Below the pieces are notes generated by a model. That model was not told where the DNA came from. It searched no databases and saw only the letters and a program-made list of their open reading frames with translations. DNA of 49,240 bases from positions 1 to 49,240 of the IMG/VR virus record IMGVR_UViG_3300046002_002531; one strand, written 5' to 3'. The translations under genes were made by a program, and so were the position numbers. Each line of letters opens with the position of its first letter. The stretch's first letter is position 1. Shown piece after piece: positions 1 to 7,929 of the stretch. Origin of the DNA: a virus.

Positions 1-175
1 CTGAGGTAAATGTAAATAAATCGAGTATTGCATACACTCCACAAAATTGCAAGCAATGTGATTCTTGATTTACAATTAACTTAATATCTGTATGTTCGTG
101 ATCACGGCAGAATTTAATAAATGGAGTAATATTGTGCAACTGATCATTTTCTAATTGTAGTGTATACGTATTCAT
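1..175 (-). CDS. Partial hypothetical protein (N-terminal 58 residues)
   Basis: An open frame begins with ATG at 175-173 and runs without a stop to the left edge, so only about 58 residues are visible. It begins MNTYTLQLENDQLHNITPF and includes several Cys/His residues (FCRDHEHTD, SHCLQFCG). The start overlaps the stop of the upstream SGNH-like gene by an ATGA junction, which is the same coupling used between the next genes and supports it as real. I do not recognise the family. It is the last visible member of the minus-strand block that follows the tail fibres. Confidence 0.55.
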   Translation of the reverse strand, partial: MNTYTLQLENDQLHNITPFIKFCRDHEHTDIKLIVNQESHCLQFCGVYAILDLFTFTS

Positions 176-1044
176 TGCAGTTGCTCTAATAGATAATCAG
201 CCCATACTCGATGACCTTCAGCAAGTGGATGATTGATTCCTCTAAAATAACAGGAGTCTGATACTAATTGTTTTCGTGTCATTGCTGATTCAGTTAATCC
301 ACACATCCACTGCAATAATAAAGTTCGATCTATATCTGGTTTAAATCCAGTAATGATTCCGGGCAGTTTGTCCAATACCCAATGCGACATAATATAACAA
401 TGACCGAGATATTCTTGATTAATTATTTGTTCGCTGTATACCTGCAGCCAACTTTTAGATAAGATTGTTATAGCTGGATTCATGCCAATAGGATCAACAA
501 AGTTAGTACCCACTATTACTTTAACGTGTTGATATTTTGCAGCTAATTCAACTATTGAATCCTGTTGTAGTCCATTATGATATTTTATAATAGAATCAAA
601 CTTATCAACTGAATCAAATGTTTGGTTACTAAACCACGTGACATAATCGTTGTGTTTGTCAAACGGTCCATCGAATGTTCGACATGCTTCGGTAAATGTG
701 CATATGATTATAATATTAGTATAATCCAATTGCGGAATAAGGGTGTCTAATTCTGTTATTTTATTAATTATATATAAATTACAAGTACCACTCTGTCCCA
801 GGCTTAAGAAGTCGGCACCCAAGTTAGATGCAACGATGTTTCCATACATCTTGTCTAATCTTTCCTGAGACATTGCATAATCATCTAGACAAATATCAGC
901 ACCAAATGTCCAGCTGTCACCAATGGTAACCACTAATGTATTTGAATTTCGATCAATGAAATTATATGGATAAACAGGATAAGTTCGCCAAACTTCTGGG
1001 ATATATGAAAAATACTTTACTAAATTAGTATCGTGTAATCTCAT
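172..1044 (-). CDS. SGNH/GDSL hydrolase-like protein
   Basis: A 290-residue protein with the block I nucleophile motif of SGNH hydrolases, TIGDSWTFG, at residues 40-48 (candidate Ser44). A block II-like LGQSGTCN follows at 82-89, then a hydrophobic strand (IIIICTF), and near the C-terminus NHPLAEGH (271-278), which resembles block V and supplies a candidate His272. The Asp expected three residues before that His is a Gly here, so activity is uncertain. The family hydrolyses esters, often acyl or acetyl groups on carbohydrates. The gene is coupled by ATGA overlaps to genes on both sides and sits in a block with glycosyltransferase-like genes just after the tail fibres, so a role in trimming or modifying surface sugars is a reasonable inference. 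The substrate is unknown. Confidence 0.6.
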   Translation of the reverse strand: MRLHDTNLVKYFSYIPEVWRTYPVYPYNFIDRNSNTLVVTIGDSWTFGADICLDDYAMSQERLDKMYGNIVASNLGADFLSLGQSGTCNLYIINKITELDTLIPQLDYTNIIIICTFTEACRTFDGPFDKHNDYVTWFSNQTFDSVDKFDSIIKYHNGLQQDSIVELAAKYQHVKVIVGTNFVDPIGMNPAITILSKSWLQVYSEQIINQEYLGHCYIMSHWVLDKLPGIITGFKPDIDRTLLLQWMCGLTESAMTRKQLVSDSCYFRGINHPLAEGHRVWADYLLEQLQ

Positions 1045-1937
1045 TCTCTCGACATTATACCTTTGTTCTTAAATACGCTCTTGTAGTGATGTTTGAAAAA
1101 TCTACTCTGCGCCGCTGTAAAATGCGGAGCAGGCAATCCTAATTTTACACTTAATGTATGTGACATTTCGTTACATTCTTCTACTAGATTTAATACTTTG
1201 TTTTGCTCCCAGATACGATTCAGTGCATCAAAGTCCTGTACTTCTCTGTAGTCCCAATCCGTAATCATGGTCATATATGTGCCTAGTTTAGCACCATACA
1301 TAGCCCAGTCACCATTCTCTACATCCATGCCCACATTGTGCCATATGCTCAAGTGATCATAGTTGCGTGCGTGTACACGTCGCTCAAATTCACCAAGGCT
1401 TGGCTTTGTGCCACGATCCAAGCACATCTTAACACCTTCACGGAATCCAGCTCGCCAGGCTTGATATGAACTTTGATTTGGGTATGTTGTACTGTAGCAA
1501 TCATTCATTGCCCAATAGCGTGGGTCAAAGCAAAACTCGATAGCTGTATCATCTGCACCATCACTGGCTTCGTGTGTGCGCATGTTGTTGACAAAGTCCT
1601 TGGTCCAACAACTCATGCCACCATTGCCGTACATAAGTCCGTTGATGTGATTACGAGCCTTCCAACGGAATACTACATCTCGATTGGTATCATCCAGTGT
1701 AAGTTGCAGGTTGAAGAATTCTGGATCGGGCAAGTTATCGCCATCTATTAATACAAAGCGTTCGGTGTCGCTGGCAGCCGCCGCGGCTTTGTGGGCAGCA
1801 TCACTGCCCTTAACCCCATCTACACGTTTAGCCCACGGAACCATGTTTTGAATCTTGATCCAAAATTCTTCTTTCTTAGGTTCATCGTAGCTTAGATAGA
1901 TGCAGGCTAAATCTGCTATATCAACGATTTGTGTCAT
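1041..1937 (-). CDS. Glycosyltransferase-like protein (GT-A fold, DGDN motif)
   Basis: A 298-residue protein with a nucleotide-sugar transferase layout: an N-terminal strand (CIYLSYDEP), then at about residues 62-69 the segment FVLIDGDN, which looks like the metal-binding DxD motif of GT-A enzymes. Downstream come NGGMSCWTKDF and W/H-rich segments (HLSIWHNVG, WAMYGAKLG) that may shape the acceptor site. Similar proteins are common in T4-like phages of aquatic bacteria and are usually annotated as glycosyltransferases or hypothetical. The stop overlaps the next gene through ATGA, and the 5' end overlaps the preceding small gene by 17 bp. A short AGGAT lies upstream of the ATG. Donor and acceptor cannot be deduced. 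Confidence 0.55.
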   Translation of the reverse strand: MTQIVDIADLACIYLSYDEPKKEEFWIKIQNMVPWAKRVDGVKGSDAAHKAAAAASDTERFVLIDGDNLPDPEFFNLQLTLDDTNRDVVFRWKARNHINGLMYGNGGMSCWTKDFVNNMRTHEASDGADDTAIEFCFDPRYWAMNDCYSTTYPNQSSYQAWRAGFREGVKMCLDRGTKPSLGEFERRVHARNYDHLSIWHNVGMDVENGDWAMYGAKLGTYMTMITDWDYREVQDFDALNRIWEQNKVLNLVEECNEMSHTLSVKLGLPAPHFTAAQSRFFKHHYKSVFKNKGIMSRE

Positions 1938-2271
1938 AGTATTCTATATCCTGATAGGTGTCAGTTGGTTCTATTAGTATTCCTGCATGTTTCTTTACTG
2001 TGGCGTAGCCAGTGGTACTACTAGCTAATTGTACACGATAACCAGGGTTGTTGTCAATCTTTTTCAGCTTATTATCTACAATTGTATAACGGAAATAGTT
2101 GTCATATTCATCTCGACTAACAACAATATAGTTAGTATCCGTTGGGTGATTGATCATTGTACACATTGTAATGATTCCAAGTTCATCATAGTGCAATCTA
2201 TATTCTTTAACTTCTTCTACAATGGGTTTGAGCATGGCCAATGCTTTTTCAAATTCACTTAAAGAGTTCAT
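1921..2271 (-). CDS. Hypothetical protein, small
   Basis: A protein of about 116 residues of unknown function. I place the start at the second ATG (2271): an AAGGAG ribosome-binding site lies seven bases upstream of it, while the first ATG at 2277 is only one base from that site. The sequence begins with an amphipathic helix (SLSEFEKALAMLKPIVEEV) followed by strand-rich segments (YIVVSRDEYDNYFRYTIV). No catalytic motif or membrane segment is seen. It lies inside the glycosyltransferase-like block, with overlaps at both ends, and is probably co-translated with it. Confidence 0.6.
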   Translation of the reverse strand: MNSLSEFEKALAMLKPIVEEVKEYRLHYDELGIITMCTMINHPTDTNYIVVSRDEYDNYFRYTIVDNKLKKIDNNPGYRVQLASSTTGYATVKKHAGILIEPTDTYQDIEYYDTNR

Positions 2272-3112
2272 GTTCATACTCCTTGATTAATTCAGGTGTT
2301 ACCCAGGACTTTTCATGATAGTGTATGGGGTGATATTGATTGGTGTTGGCAATACGTATCATTGGTAAGTCTGTTTCGCATACAACTAACTCAGGCCAGG
2401 GTGTACTGGTCCATGCGTTAATTGCCGGCTTCATATGTACAAAATTAATAAAATCTAAGCTGGGCAATGTGCAATCTTCTACACCAAGTAACTTTGCAGT
2501 TAGAGCATAAACAACATCGGTAGTAGGATTATCATCGCGACAGTTAAGTAATACGTTGTCACGTAGATAGGCCCAATTTTTAAATATTTGTTCTGCTAAC
2601 ATAAAGAATTCAGTGGCTTCACGACTGTATCTAAAATACATTAGCCCGTTGTAAGTATCGGGCAATTCATTATCGTCGAATAACTTTCTGTATTCTCGTG
2701 ATGCGCTTAACTCTTGCTGATAATCTCTACATCCTGTGCTTAGTACAACATTCTTTAATCTAAAAGCAGTCCACCAATGCGCAATACTTCTAGTGAATAC
2801 AATGTCACTTTCGAGTTTAATTGTTTCTTTGAATGGTGTGAGATAAAATGCCTGCCATTCATTTGATAACTTCCAAGTTTCGTCTTGGGCTAGGTCATTG
2901 TCAATAGTAACTACATAATCAAACACCTTTCGATGTTGTTCTGTTACCTGTTCAAGTGTATTCTTATCAACTGCTACTGCGTACGAACTGCCAGGCATGG
3001 TCAGTTTAATACTCATTGCTTGTACGTAAGCAAGCTGTAAGTAATCAACCTCTGCTGTATTCTGCGCAATGGTCATAAACCCCTGCTGTGCTTGATGTGG
3101 TGTTATGCGCAT
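2255..3112 (-). CDS. GT-A-like putative glycosyltransferase, paralogue 1
   Basis: A 285-residue protein that aligns in outline with its upstream neighbour (3103-3879). Both begin with a short strand followed by NTA-VDY, then a charged helix, then the segment 'L(T/S)P(F/Y)(K/D)ETI-L-SD' carrying an acidic pair (KLESDIVF here), in the position of the DxD motif of GT8-type transferases. Downstream, GLMYFRYSREATEFF and YALTAKLLG resemble acceptor-side helices of such enzymes. The first acidic residue of DxD is Glu here. The start codon lies inside the 3' end of the upstream gene with about ten bases of overlap, indicating translational coupling. Fold assignment is moderate; substrate is unknown. 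Confidence 0.5.
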   Translation of the reverse strand: MRITPHQAQQGFMTIAQNTAEVDYLQLAYVQAMSIKLTMPGSSYAVAVDKNTLEQVTEQHRKVFDYVVTIDNDLAQDETWKLSNEWQAFYLTPFKETIKLESDIVFTRSIAHWWTAFRLKNVVLSTGCRDYQQELSASREYRKLFDDNELPDTYNGLMYFRYSREATEFFMLAEQIFKNWAYLRDNVLLNCRDDNPTTDVVYALTAKLLGVEDCTLPSLDFINFVHMKPAINAWTSTPWPELVVCETDLPMIRIANTNQYHPIHYHEKSWVTPELIKEYEHELFK

Positions 3113-3879
3113 ACTGTGTCCACCAATTGATCAAACTTTTCACTAAGCAAATAATCTTTATCCATTACGTGTATGTTTTGCAGGGCAATGACATGTGCAG
3201 AATTTTCTTCGCGTATAATCATCTTTTCGCCTGTTATTTCAATGTTTTTAATTAGTTTATCCAAGGTTAACATGGTAAAAGGTATACTTTGTGTAGTGTT
3301 AGTAGTGTACCCATTAATAATGTTGTTGGCAATGGCAAACGCATAATCATTGCGGAAATTACGTTCTCTTAAGTGATATAGTTTTTGATAGTAAGCATAG
3401 TTACGTTCGATACGACCAACTAGATCAAATAACATTTGTGTTTTATCTGTACGCTTAAATGTTATAGCAGTGGCCCATACATAATCTAAACTTAACTGAC
3501 CCATGTTGCCCGACATTGACTGTTGAGGGCTTTGGTTGTAGTGCATTAACTTATAATCGACAGTGGTTTCGAGTATGGTTAATAAACTTGTATCTAACTG
3601 TAGGTAGTCACTGTCAAGTAAGATAGTTTCATCATAGGGACTAAGTTCGTACGCACGATATCTGCCACCGTTCTTCCATTCTGTGCCGCCAGCATGGCCG
3701 GTGCGATAGTTACTTAAACTAGGTACGCCCGGATCTGTGATAATGGTAGTAGGTAAGTTTAGAGTATGTTTAATTAAACGTGCGGCCTGCTCAGCGATTC
3801 GAACATAATCGACTGTGGCAGTGTTAACAGCAAATAATACAACACCTTTAGACTTTGCGGGCACGTCGGATTTCGTCAT
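3103..3879 (-). CDS. GT-A-like putative glycosyltransferase, paralogue 2
   Basis: A 258-residue protein with a Rossmann-like start (GVVLFAVNTATVDYVRIAEQ) and the segment SPYDETILLDSDYLQLD at about residues 77-93. That segment is a textbook-looking DxD motif (DSD) at the end of a hydrophobic strand, as in glycogenin/GT8-like enzymes. The following helices (FRNDYAFAIANNII) also fit that fold. It is paralogous to the downstream gene, so the pair arose by duplication. It overlaps the preceding small gene by about 30 bases. Position directly after the fibre genes suggests modification of fibres or of host surface sugars, which is inference. Confidence 0.55.
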   Translation of the reverse strand: MTKSDVPAKSKGVVLFAVNTATVDYVRIAEQAARLIKHTLNLPTTIITDPGVPSLSNYRTGHAGGTEWKNGGRYRAYELSPYDETILLDSDYLQLDTSLLTILETTVDYKLMHYNQSPQQSMSGNMGQLSLDYVWATAITFKRTDKTQMLFDLVGRIERNYAYYQKLYHLRERNFRNDYAFAIANNIINGYTTNTTQSIPFTMLTLDKLIKNIEITGEKMIIREENSAHVIALQNIHVMDKDYLLSEKFDQLVDTVCA

Positions 3880-4165
3880 ATTGAATATGCCATTCGTTCA
3901 TAACTTGTTGATAGTGTTGCCGACACAATTCTAAAAATGCTAGTCGTTGTATTTCTATAGGATTTTCGTAGGTATCTTCAAGATATAAAGTATCAGCAGT
4001 CCAAGTTGATAGGAATGCTATAAGTTCCGGTGTTACTTTAAAGAGTCCATTGTTATACGGAACATGTAAATCCGTTTGTATTTTTTCTTTAAGTATGCGT
4101 TTGTTGGTTTGATAATCCGTTGCTTGTTTAATTTGAGCAACTAGTTGAGTAATTTCTGTTGTCAT
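3848..4165 (-). CDS. Hypothetical protein, first gene after terminator
   Basis: About 105 residues beginning MTTEITQLVAQIKQ, mostly helical and charged, with a Trp/Tyr-rich middle (FLSTWTADTLYLED) and a helical C-terminus. The frame can be extended to a TTG at 4198, but that would start inside the terminator hairpin and add a hydrophobic stretch with no ribosome-binding site, so I prefer ATG at 4165. It is the first gene of the glycosyltransferase-like block and overlaps the next gene. I do not recognise the family. A tail-assembly-helper role would fit its place next to fibres but nothing in the sequence shows it. Confidence 0.55.
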   Translation of the reverse strand: MTTEITQLVAQIKQATDYQTNKRILKEKIQTDLHVPYNNGLFKVTPELIAFLSTWTADTLYLEDTYENPIEIQRLAFLELCRQHYQQVMNEWHIQYDEIRRARKV

Positions 4166-4181
4166 AATAGTAATTAGCCAT

Positions 4182-4212
4182 AAAAATAGGTAAGTCAAAA
4201 TAACTTACCTAT
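4182..4212 (-). terminator. Rho-independent terminator (minus strand)
   Basis: A perfect 10-bp inverted repeat (arms 4186-4195 and 4203-4212, ATAGGTAAGT/ACTTACCTAT) with a seven-base loop. On the minus strand the second arm runs directly into TTTTA. It lies 30 bp after the stop of the fibre-like gene at 4242, so it should end the long baseplate/fibre transcript and separate it from the sugar-modification block. Confidence 0.75.
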
Positions 4213-4241
4213 AGTATAAGACATTTGTATTAAGTTGTCAA

Positions 4242-5183
4242 CTATGAAATGGTTGGTGTACCCCATGAGTTAGTTGTTAAGTATGTTGATTCTGGGAATA
4301 CAATATCAACTGCCATTCTGTAGGTTAAACTTAATGTATCATCCCAAGTTTTGTCAGCAACAGTGAACACAGTGCGGAAAACTACGTTTAATCCGTTTGA
4401 GCCGTTAGTAGTGTCACTACTGCTTGTATACACTTGTAAATACCCAGTGCTTGCTGTGTAACTTGCTGTGGTATCAGTTACTTGCACTATAGTAGCCGGT
4501 GTGTTAAGTACGTTAGTTCTATAACCAAGTGCTGTATTGTTGGTATTTAAGGTAATACCAGACCCAGTGCGACCAGTGTTTGTAGTATTTTTAAATCCAA
4601 CGCCGCCCAAACCAGTTACTAGTCTAGCAAAACTGTTTTCTGCTCCACTATCAGCTGAGTTAACTGTACTTAATCTTAAATTTAATTGTCCACCTGCATT
4701 AAAGAAATAACGTGCTGCATCCGCACTAGCAAAAGTTACCACACGATTCACTGTATAACTACTTAAACCAGTTGTACTAGATACAGTTGCATCAAAGTTA
4801 GCACCAGTAGTTGTAGCACCTTGCGCACTGTATAAAGCCGCATTTGTATTAATTGTTGTCACCGCAGTTGCTACGTTGGCAAAATATGTAATAGTCTGTC
4901 CAGCAGTATAGTTACCACTTAATTGTGCACCTGCACCACTTTGATGTCCCAATGCGCCATTAAGTAGTGTTAGTAATCCACTCCATTGTGTGGCTGTTAC
5001 TGTTCCAGCGGCAGAGACTGTATTGATTGCACTAATAGTCTGTCCGTATCCTGTGGCACCTGTGCCTACACCCATAACATACGCAATGTTTTTAGTAACA
5101 TTGGTATAGGTACCTTGAGTGCCGCCCCATGCTAGATAGTTATAGTCTGTAGCTTGTATTAAGCCAGCCGATGCGTATGCCAT
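4242..5183 (-). CDS. Virion structural / tail fibre-like protein
   Basis: A 313-residue protein rich in Thr, Ser, Ala, Gly and Asn and almost free of Cys and charged clusters, typical of beta-rich phage appendage proteins. It begins MAYASAGLIQATDYNYLAWG, an N-terminal pattern seen in virion structural proteins of aquatic T4-like phages. The C-terminal third (FRTVFTVADKTWDDTLSLTY) alternates polar and hydrophobic residues as in beta-sandwich tips. It has its own late-promoter-like motif (5214-5222) and an AAGGAAAT ribosome-binding site, and is followed by the terminator at 4182-4212. It is probably a distal fibre or adhesin component; an exact T4 counterpart cannot be assigned. Confidence 0.6.
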   Translation of the reverse strand: MAYASAGLIQATDYNYLAWGGTQGTYTNVTKNIAYVMGVGTGATGYGQTISAINTVSAAGTVTATQWSGLLTLLNGALGHQSGAGAQLSGNYTAGQTITYFANVATAVTTINTNAALYSAQGATTTGANFDATVSSTTGLSSYTVNRVVTFASADAARYFFNAGGQLNLRLSTVNSADSGAENSFARLVTGLGGVGFKNTTNTGRTGSGITLNTNNTALGYRTNVLNTPATIVQVTDTTASYTASTGYLQVYTSSSDTTNGSNGLNVVFRTVFTVADKTWDDTLSLTYRMAVDIVFPESTYLTTNSWGTPTIS

Positions 5184-5213
5184 TCTTATTTCCTTAACTG
5201 TTTACACTTTATG

Positions 5214-5222
5214 TATTTATTA
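5214..5222 (-). promoter_or_regulatory. T4-type late promoter motif (TAATAAATA)
   Basis: On the minus strand TAATAAATACAT lies about 30 bp upstream of the ATG at 5183. It matches the T4 late consensus TATAAATA at seven of eight positions and shares the trailing ACA with other copies in the window. Confidence 0.55.
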
Positions 5223-5240
5223 TAATATATTATTAAAAAA

Positions 5241-5248
5241 TATTTATA
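5241..5248 (-). promoter_or_regulatory. Exact TATAAATA late promoter motif
   Basis: On the minus strand this reads TATAAATA, an exact T4 late consensus. It directly follows the stop codon of the fibre gene at 5251-6516 and would add a second start site about 20 bp upstream of the copy at 5214-5222. Confidence 0.5.
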
Positions 5249-5250
5249 TA

Positions 5251-6516
5251 CTAATTTAATGCTACCCACGCAGAACCGGTATATCCATAAAATGTTGTGC
5301 CAGCAGTTACAAATACTTGCATGCCTGCTGTAGGTGAAGTTATTGCTGCATCACGTGCAACAGTTGTTGCATATACAGCATTTTTTACGTAGCCGCTGGC
5401 AGTTACGTTGGTTGCCGTTACATTTCCTGTTAAATTACCTGTTACATTACCTGTTAAATTACCTGTTACATTACCTGTTAATGTAGTAACATACATGTTA
5501 GCAAATTTAGTGCCACTTGCACCAATATTAATTGTATTAGTTGCGTTTGGTAATATATGGTTTGATGCAATAGTAATGCCTTGACTTAATGTATAGCCAG
5601 TTGTAGTTAAATTACCAGTAACACTTGCTGTACCTTGTGCAACTAAACTGCCAGGTAAGGTAACTGCGGCCGTTGTACCGTTAATGCCGATGGCTTTGGT
5701 ATTTACACCACCTTTATTAACCCATAAATTCAAATCACCATTATTTGTTACATTAGTTAAACTAACAGTACCACTAAGAGTGCGAACTTCTAAATCACTA
5801 CTTACATTCAATCCTGCGGCTACGGTTAAATTCCCAGTAGCTGTGGCATCAATATCACTGCGTAAGTATGATGAAACACCATTAAGTGTCAGAGCACTAC
5901 TAGCATTACCGGTAAATTGTACTCCAGTCAATGAAGTTGAACTAATTAGATTTAATCCTGGTTTAAGGGTAGTGAATCCAGTAATTGATGTTTGGGGTGT
6001 AAATTCACTATCTTTACTCAATACAGCAATCACAGTGTTTGAAATATAAAATTTAACAACCACATGGCTAATCGAACTGCTGTCTAAGATTGTTTCAACT
6101 AGTGCGCCCGATGTTCCTACTGCCGATGTATATGCTGGTCCGATGGCTACCCATTCTATTCCGCTCCATACCTTGAGTTGTGAAACAATAGTGTCCCACC
6201 ATAAATCGCCAACATAGTTATCCACTGGAGTTGTAGAACTACTTGTACTTGCTGTAAGTGCTTTCCACAAAGAATTTCTACGTAATTTAATTATTTTATT
6301 AGTAGAATCATACCATAGTTGACCATCAAGACTGTATGACGGCTCGGATGTGTTTGCAAAATTTTCAAGTAACTTAACATAATTTTCATTAAGGAACAAC
6401 CCGTATCCGGCATAGTTTTTACCGATTAAAGTTAAACTAGTAACGGTATTATTAATCGTACCATCCGTAATACGTGTAAGTGTTGCGCCGGCTGTTGTGG
6501 TTACTGTATATGACAT
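5251..6516 (-). CDS. Tail fibre protein with TGN repeats
   Basis: A 421-residue fibre-like protein. The N-terminal 230 residues match the neighbouring gene (6549-7916) block by block: NYVKLLENFA, LDGQLWYD, GDLWWDT, a short GPAYTS linker, SKDSEFTP--SITGFTTLKPGLNL. This domain is typical of tail fibres of T4-like aquatic phages. The middle is a low-complexity beta-helical region, then a run of NVTG/NLTG repeats encoded by 12-bp DNA repeats (5419-5486). The C-terminus (MQVFVTAGTTFYGYTGSAWVALN) is a small tip domain common on fibres. It probably attaches to the baseplate by the N-terminus and contacts the host through the C-terminal tip. A late-promoter motif lies at 6537-6544. Confidence 0.75.
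   Translation of the reverse strand: MSYTVTTTAGATLTRITDGTINNTVTSLTLIGKNYAGYGLFLNENYVKLLENFANTSEPSYSLDGQLWYDSTNKIIKLRRNSLWKALTASTSSSTTPVDNYVGDLWWDTIVSQLKVWSGIEWVAIGPAYTSAVGTSGALVETILDSSSISHVVVKFYISNTVIAVLSKDSEFTPQTSITGFTTLKPGLNLISSTSLTGVQFTGNASSALTLNGVSSYLRSDIDATATGNLTVAAGLNVSSDLEVRTLSGTVSLTNVTNNGDLNLWVNKGGVNTKAIGINGTTAAVTLPGSLVAQGTASVTGNLTTTGYTLSQGITIASNHILPNATNTINIGASGTKFANMYVTTLTGNVTGNLTGNVTGNLTGNVTATNVTASGYVKNAVYATTVARDAAITSPTAGMQVFVTAGTTFYGYTGSAWVALN
5419..5486 (-). repeat. 12-bp tandem repeat within fibre gene
   Basis: About five and a half in-frame copies of a 12-bp unit alternating TACATTACCTGT and TAAATTACCTGT (plus-strand reading), which encode alternating TGNV and TGNL. Because the unit is a multiple of three, slippage would change fibre length without breaking the frame. 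Confidence 0.8.
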
Positions 6517-6536
6517 TATCTTTACCTATTATGTAT

Positions 6537-6544
6537 TATTTATC
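6537..6544 (-). promoter_or_regulatory. Late promoter motif (GATAAATA)
   Basis: On the minus strand GATAAATAATACATA lies in the 32-bp gap upstream of the fibre gene whose ATG is at 6516. It is one base from the T4 late consensus. Confidence 0.5.
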
Positions 6545-6548
6545 TGTT

Positions 6549-7916
6549 CTAAGCTGTGTATTGGAACCAAAAATCGCCATCGTGTGATCCAGTGTCATTG
6601 ACTCCGAGCTCAGGTGCATCTGTACTAACAAATTTAGCACTGCCGTCCCACCATGCTCCGGCTGTTCTTACATATTGTGTAGTTGCAACTGCAGCATTAC
6701 CTGTACTGGTATATGTCTGTGCCTGCGTTGCTGCTGTTGCACCCGCGAGTAAATTTACACCACTTGCACTAGCAGTCATTACACTAGTGCCATCTATTGC
6801 TAAATTTGCACTACCTGTTCCACTATCAATAATTTCTAAGAAACTATTAGCTTGATATATTTTATTTTTTAAGAAACCAGAATTATTAACGACAAATTCT
6901 GTAGTAGCAATCGCAGTATTTGCTGTTGATGCTGGCATAGTAATTGCAGTTGATACTCCTGTTAAAGTTGCATCAACAAAACTACTGTCAACGTAATTTT
7001 TTGTAGCAACACCCAATGTTGTAGTTGGGTCAGCAGCCACTTCAACGACTCCGGTTGCACCATTAACTGTTAGATACGTTGTACTGTTTGTAACTAGATT
7101 AATATCACCGTCGGAATTATTTGTTATCGATGCATCTACACCAGATACAGATAATGTTAAATCTAATCCTGCACCAATAGTAATGCCACTATCATTTACA
7201 ATACGTAGATTACCAGTAGTACTATTGTTAATATCTGTACGGAAATAGTTACTAGCAATAACACCACCTAAGTAACTAGCATTATTAGCAGTACCCCAAA
7301 GTGTTTGAGTACTACGTAAATTGTGTCCAGTTTTAATAGAGGTAAAGCCAGTAATCGCAGTTCCTGGAGTAAATTCACTATCTTGGCTGATAATTGCTGT
7401 GCGGGTGCCATCTATGTATAATGATACAACATTATGAATTGCAGAACCAGTGTCTGTAATTTGTTCCCACAATGCACCACTCTTGCCGTTTACTTTGCTC
7501 CATACTGGGCCAACTAATTTCCAGCCATCGACATCATACGGAGTTGTGCCATCATATACGTATAGTTGTTCAGCATAGGTATCCCACCATATGTCGCCTG
7601 CGACTACTGTCGATGGTGCACCAACTATATCACTATTCTGCGCAGTGGCACTACTGATAATTTTAAAATATGTACCAGTGTATACTTTTAATAATTTAGC
7701 CGATGTGTCCCACCACAATTGCCCACTTAATGGATTGCTTGGTTCAATGTCATAGGCAAAATTTTCAAGTAATGATACTAGGTTATCAGTCATTATCTGA
7801 CCGTAGTTACTGTAGTTACGACCAACTAATGTTAAACTAGTCTGCGCAGTATCTACAGTACCATCTAGGATAGTACCAAGTGTTGTTCCGTTTGTTTTTC
7901 TTATTATATACGCCAT
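6549..7916 (-). CDS. Tail fibre protein, paralogue
   Basis: A 455-residue fibre-like protein. Residues 1-230 hold the shared domain: NLVSLLENFAYDIEPSNPLSGQ, DIWWDTYAEQLYVYDG, SGALWEQITD, ISQDSEFTPGTAITGFTSIK. Then comes a variable beta-rich shaft, with LGVATKNYVDSSFVDATLTG and ATTEFV motifs; 'TT-FV--N' segments of this kind occur in many phage fibre shafts. A TTQYVRTAGAWWDGSAKFVS tip precedes a short tail ending FWFQYTA. The ATG follows AGGATAATAAA, 13 bp after the preceding gene, with no promoter of its own visible, so it is probably co-transcribed. The C-terminal half differs completely from its paralogue, as expected for receptor-binding parts under selection. Confidence 0.75.
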   Translation of the reverse strand: MAYIIRKTNGTTLGTILDGTVDTAQTSLTLVGRNYSNYGQIMTDNLVSLLENFAYDIEPSNPLSGQLWWDTSAKLLKVYTGTYFKIISSATAQNSDIVGAPSTVVAGDIWWDTYAEQLYVYDGTTPYDVDGWKLVGPVWSKVNGKSGALWEQITDTGSAIHNVVSLYIDGTRTAIISQDSEFTPGTAITGFTSIKTGHNLRSTQTLWGTANNASYLGGVIASNYFRTDINNSTTGNLRIVNDSGITIGAGLDLTLSVSGVDASITNNSDGDINLVTNSTTYLTVNGATGVVEVAADPTTTLGVATKNYVDSSFVDATLTGVSTAITMPASTANTAIATTEFVVNNSGFLKNKIYQANSFLEIIDSGTGSANLAIDGTSVMTASASGVNLLAGATAATQAQTYTSTGNAAVATTQYVRTAGAWWDGSAKFVSTDAPELGVNDTGSHDGDFWFQYTA

Positions 7917-7929
7917 TTTATTATCCTAG

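Noticed and set aside
4166-4198. TTG start at 4198 giving a hydrophobic leader to the small gene
   Set aside because: It would lie inside the terminator hairpin and has no ribosome-binding site.
5419-5486. CRISPR-like array
   Set aside because: The 12-bp units are contiguous without spacers and translate as a fibre repeat.
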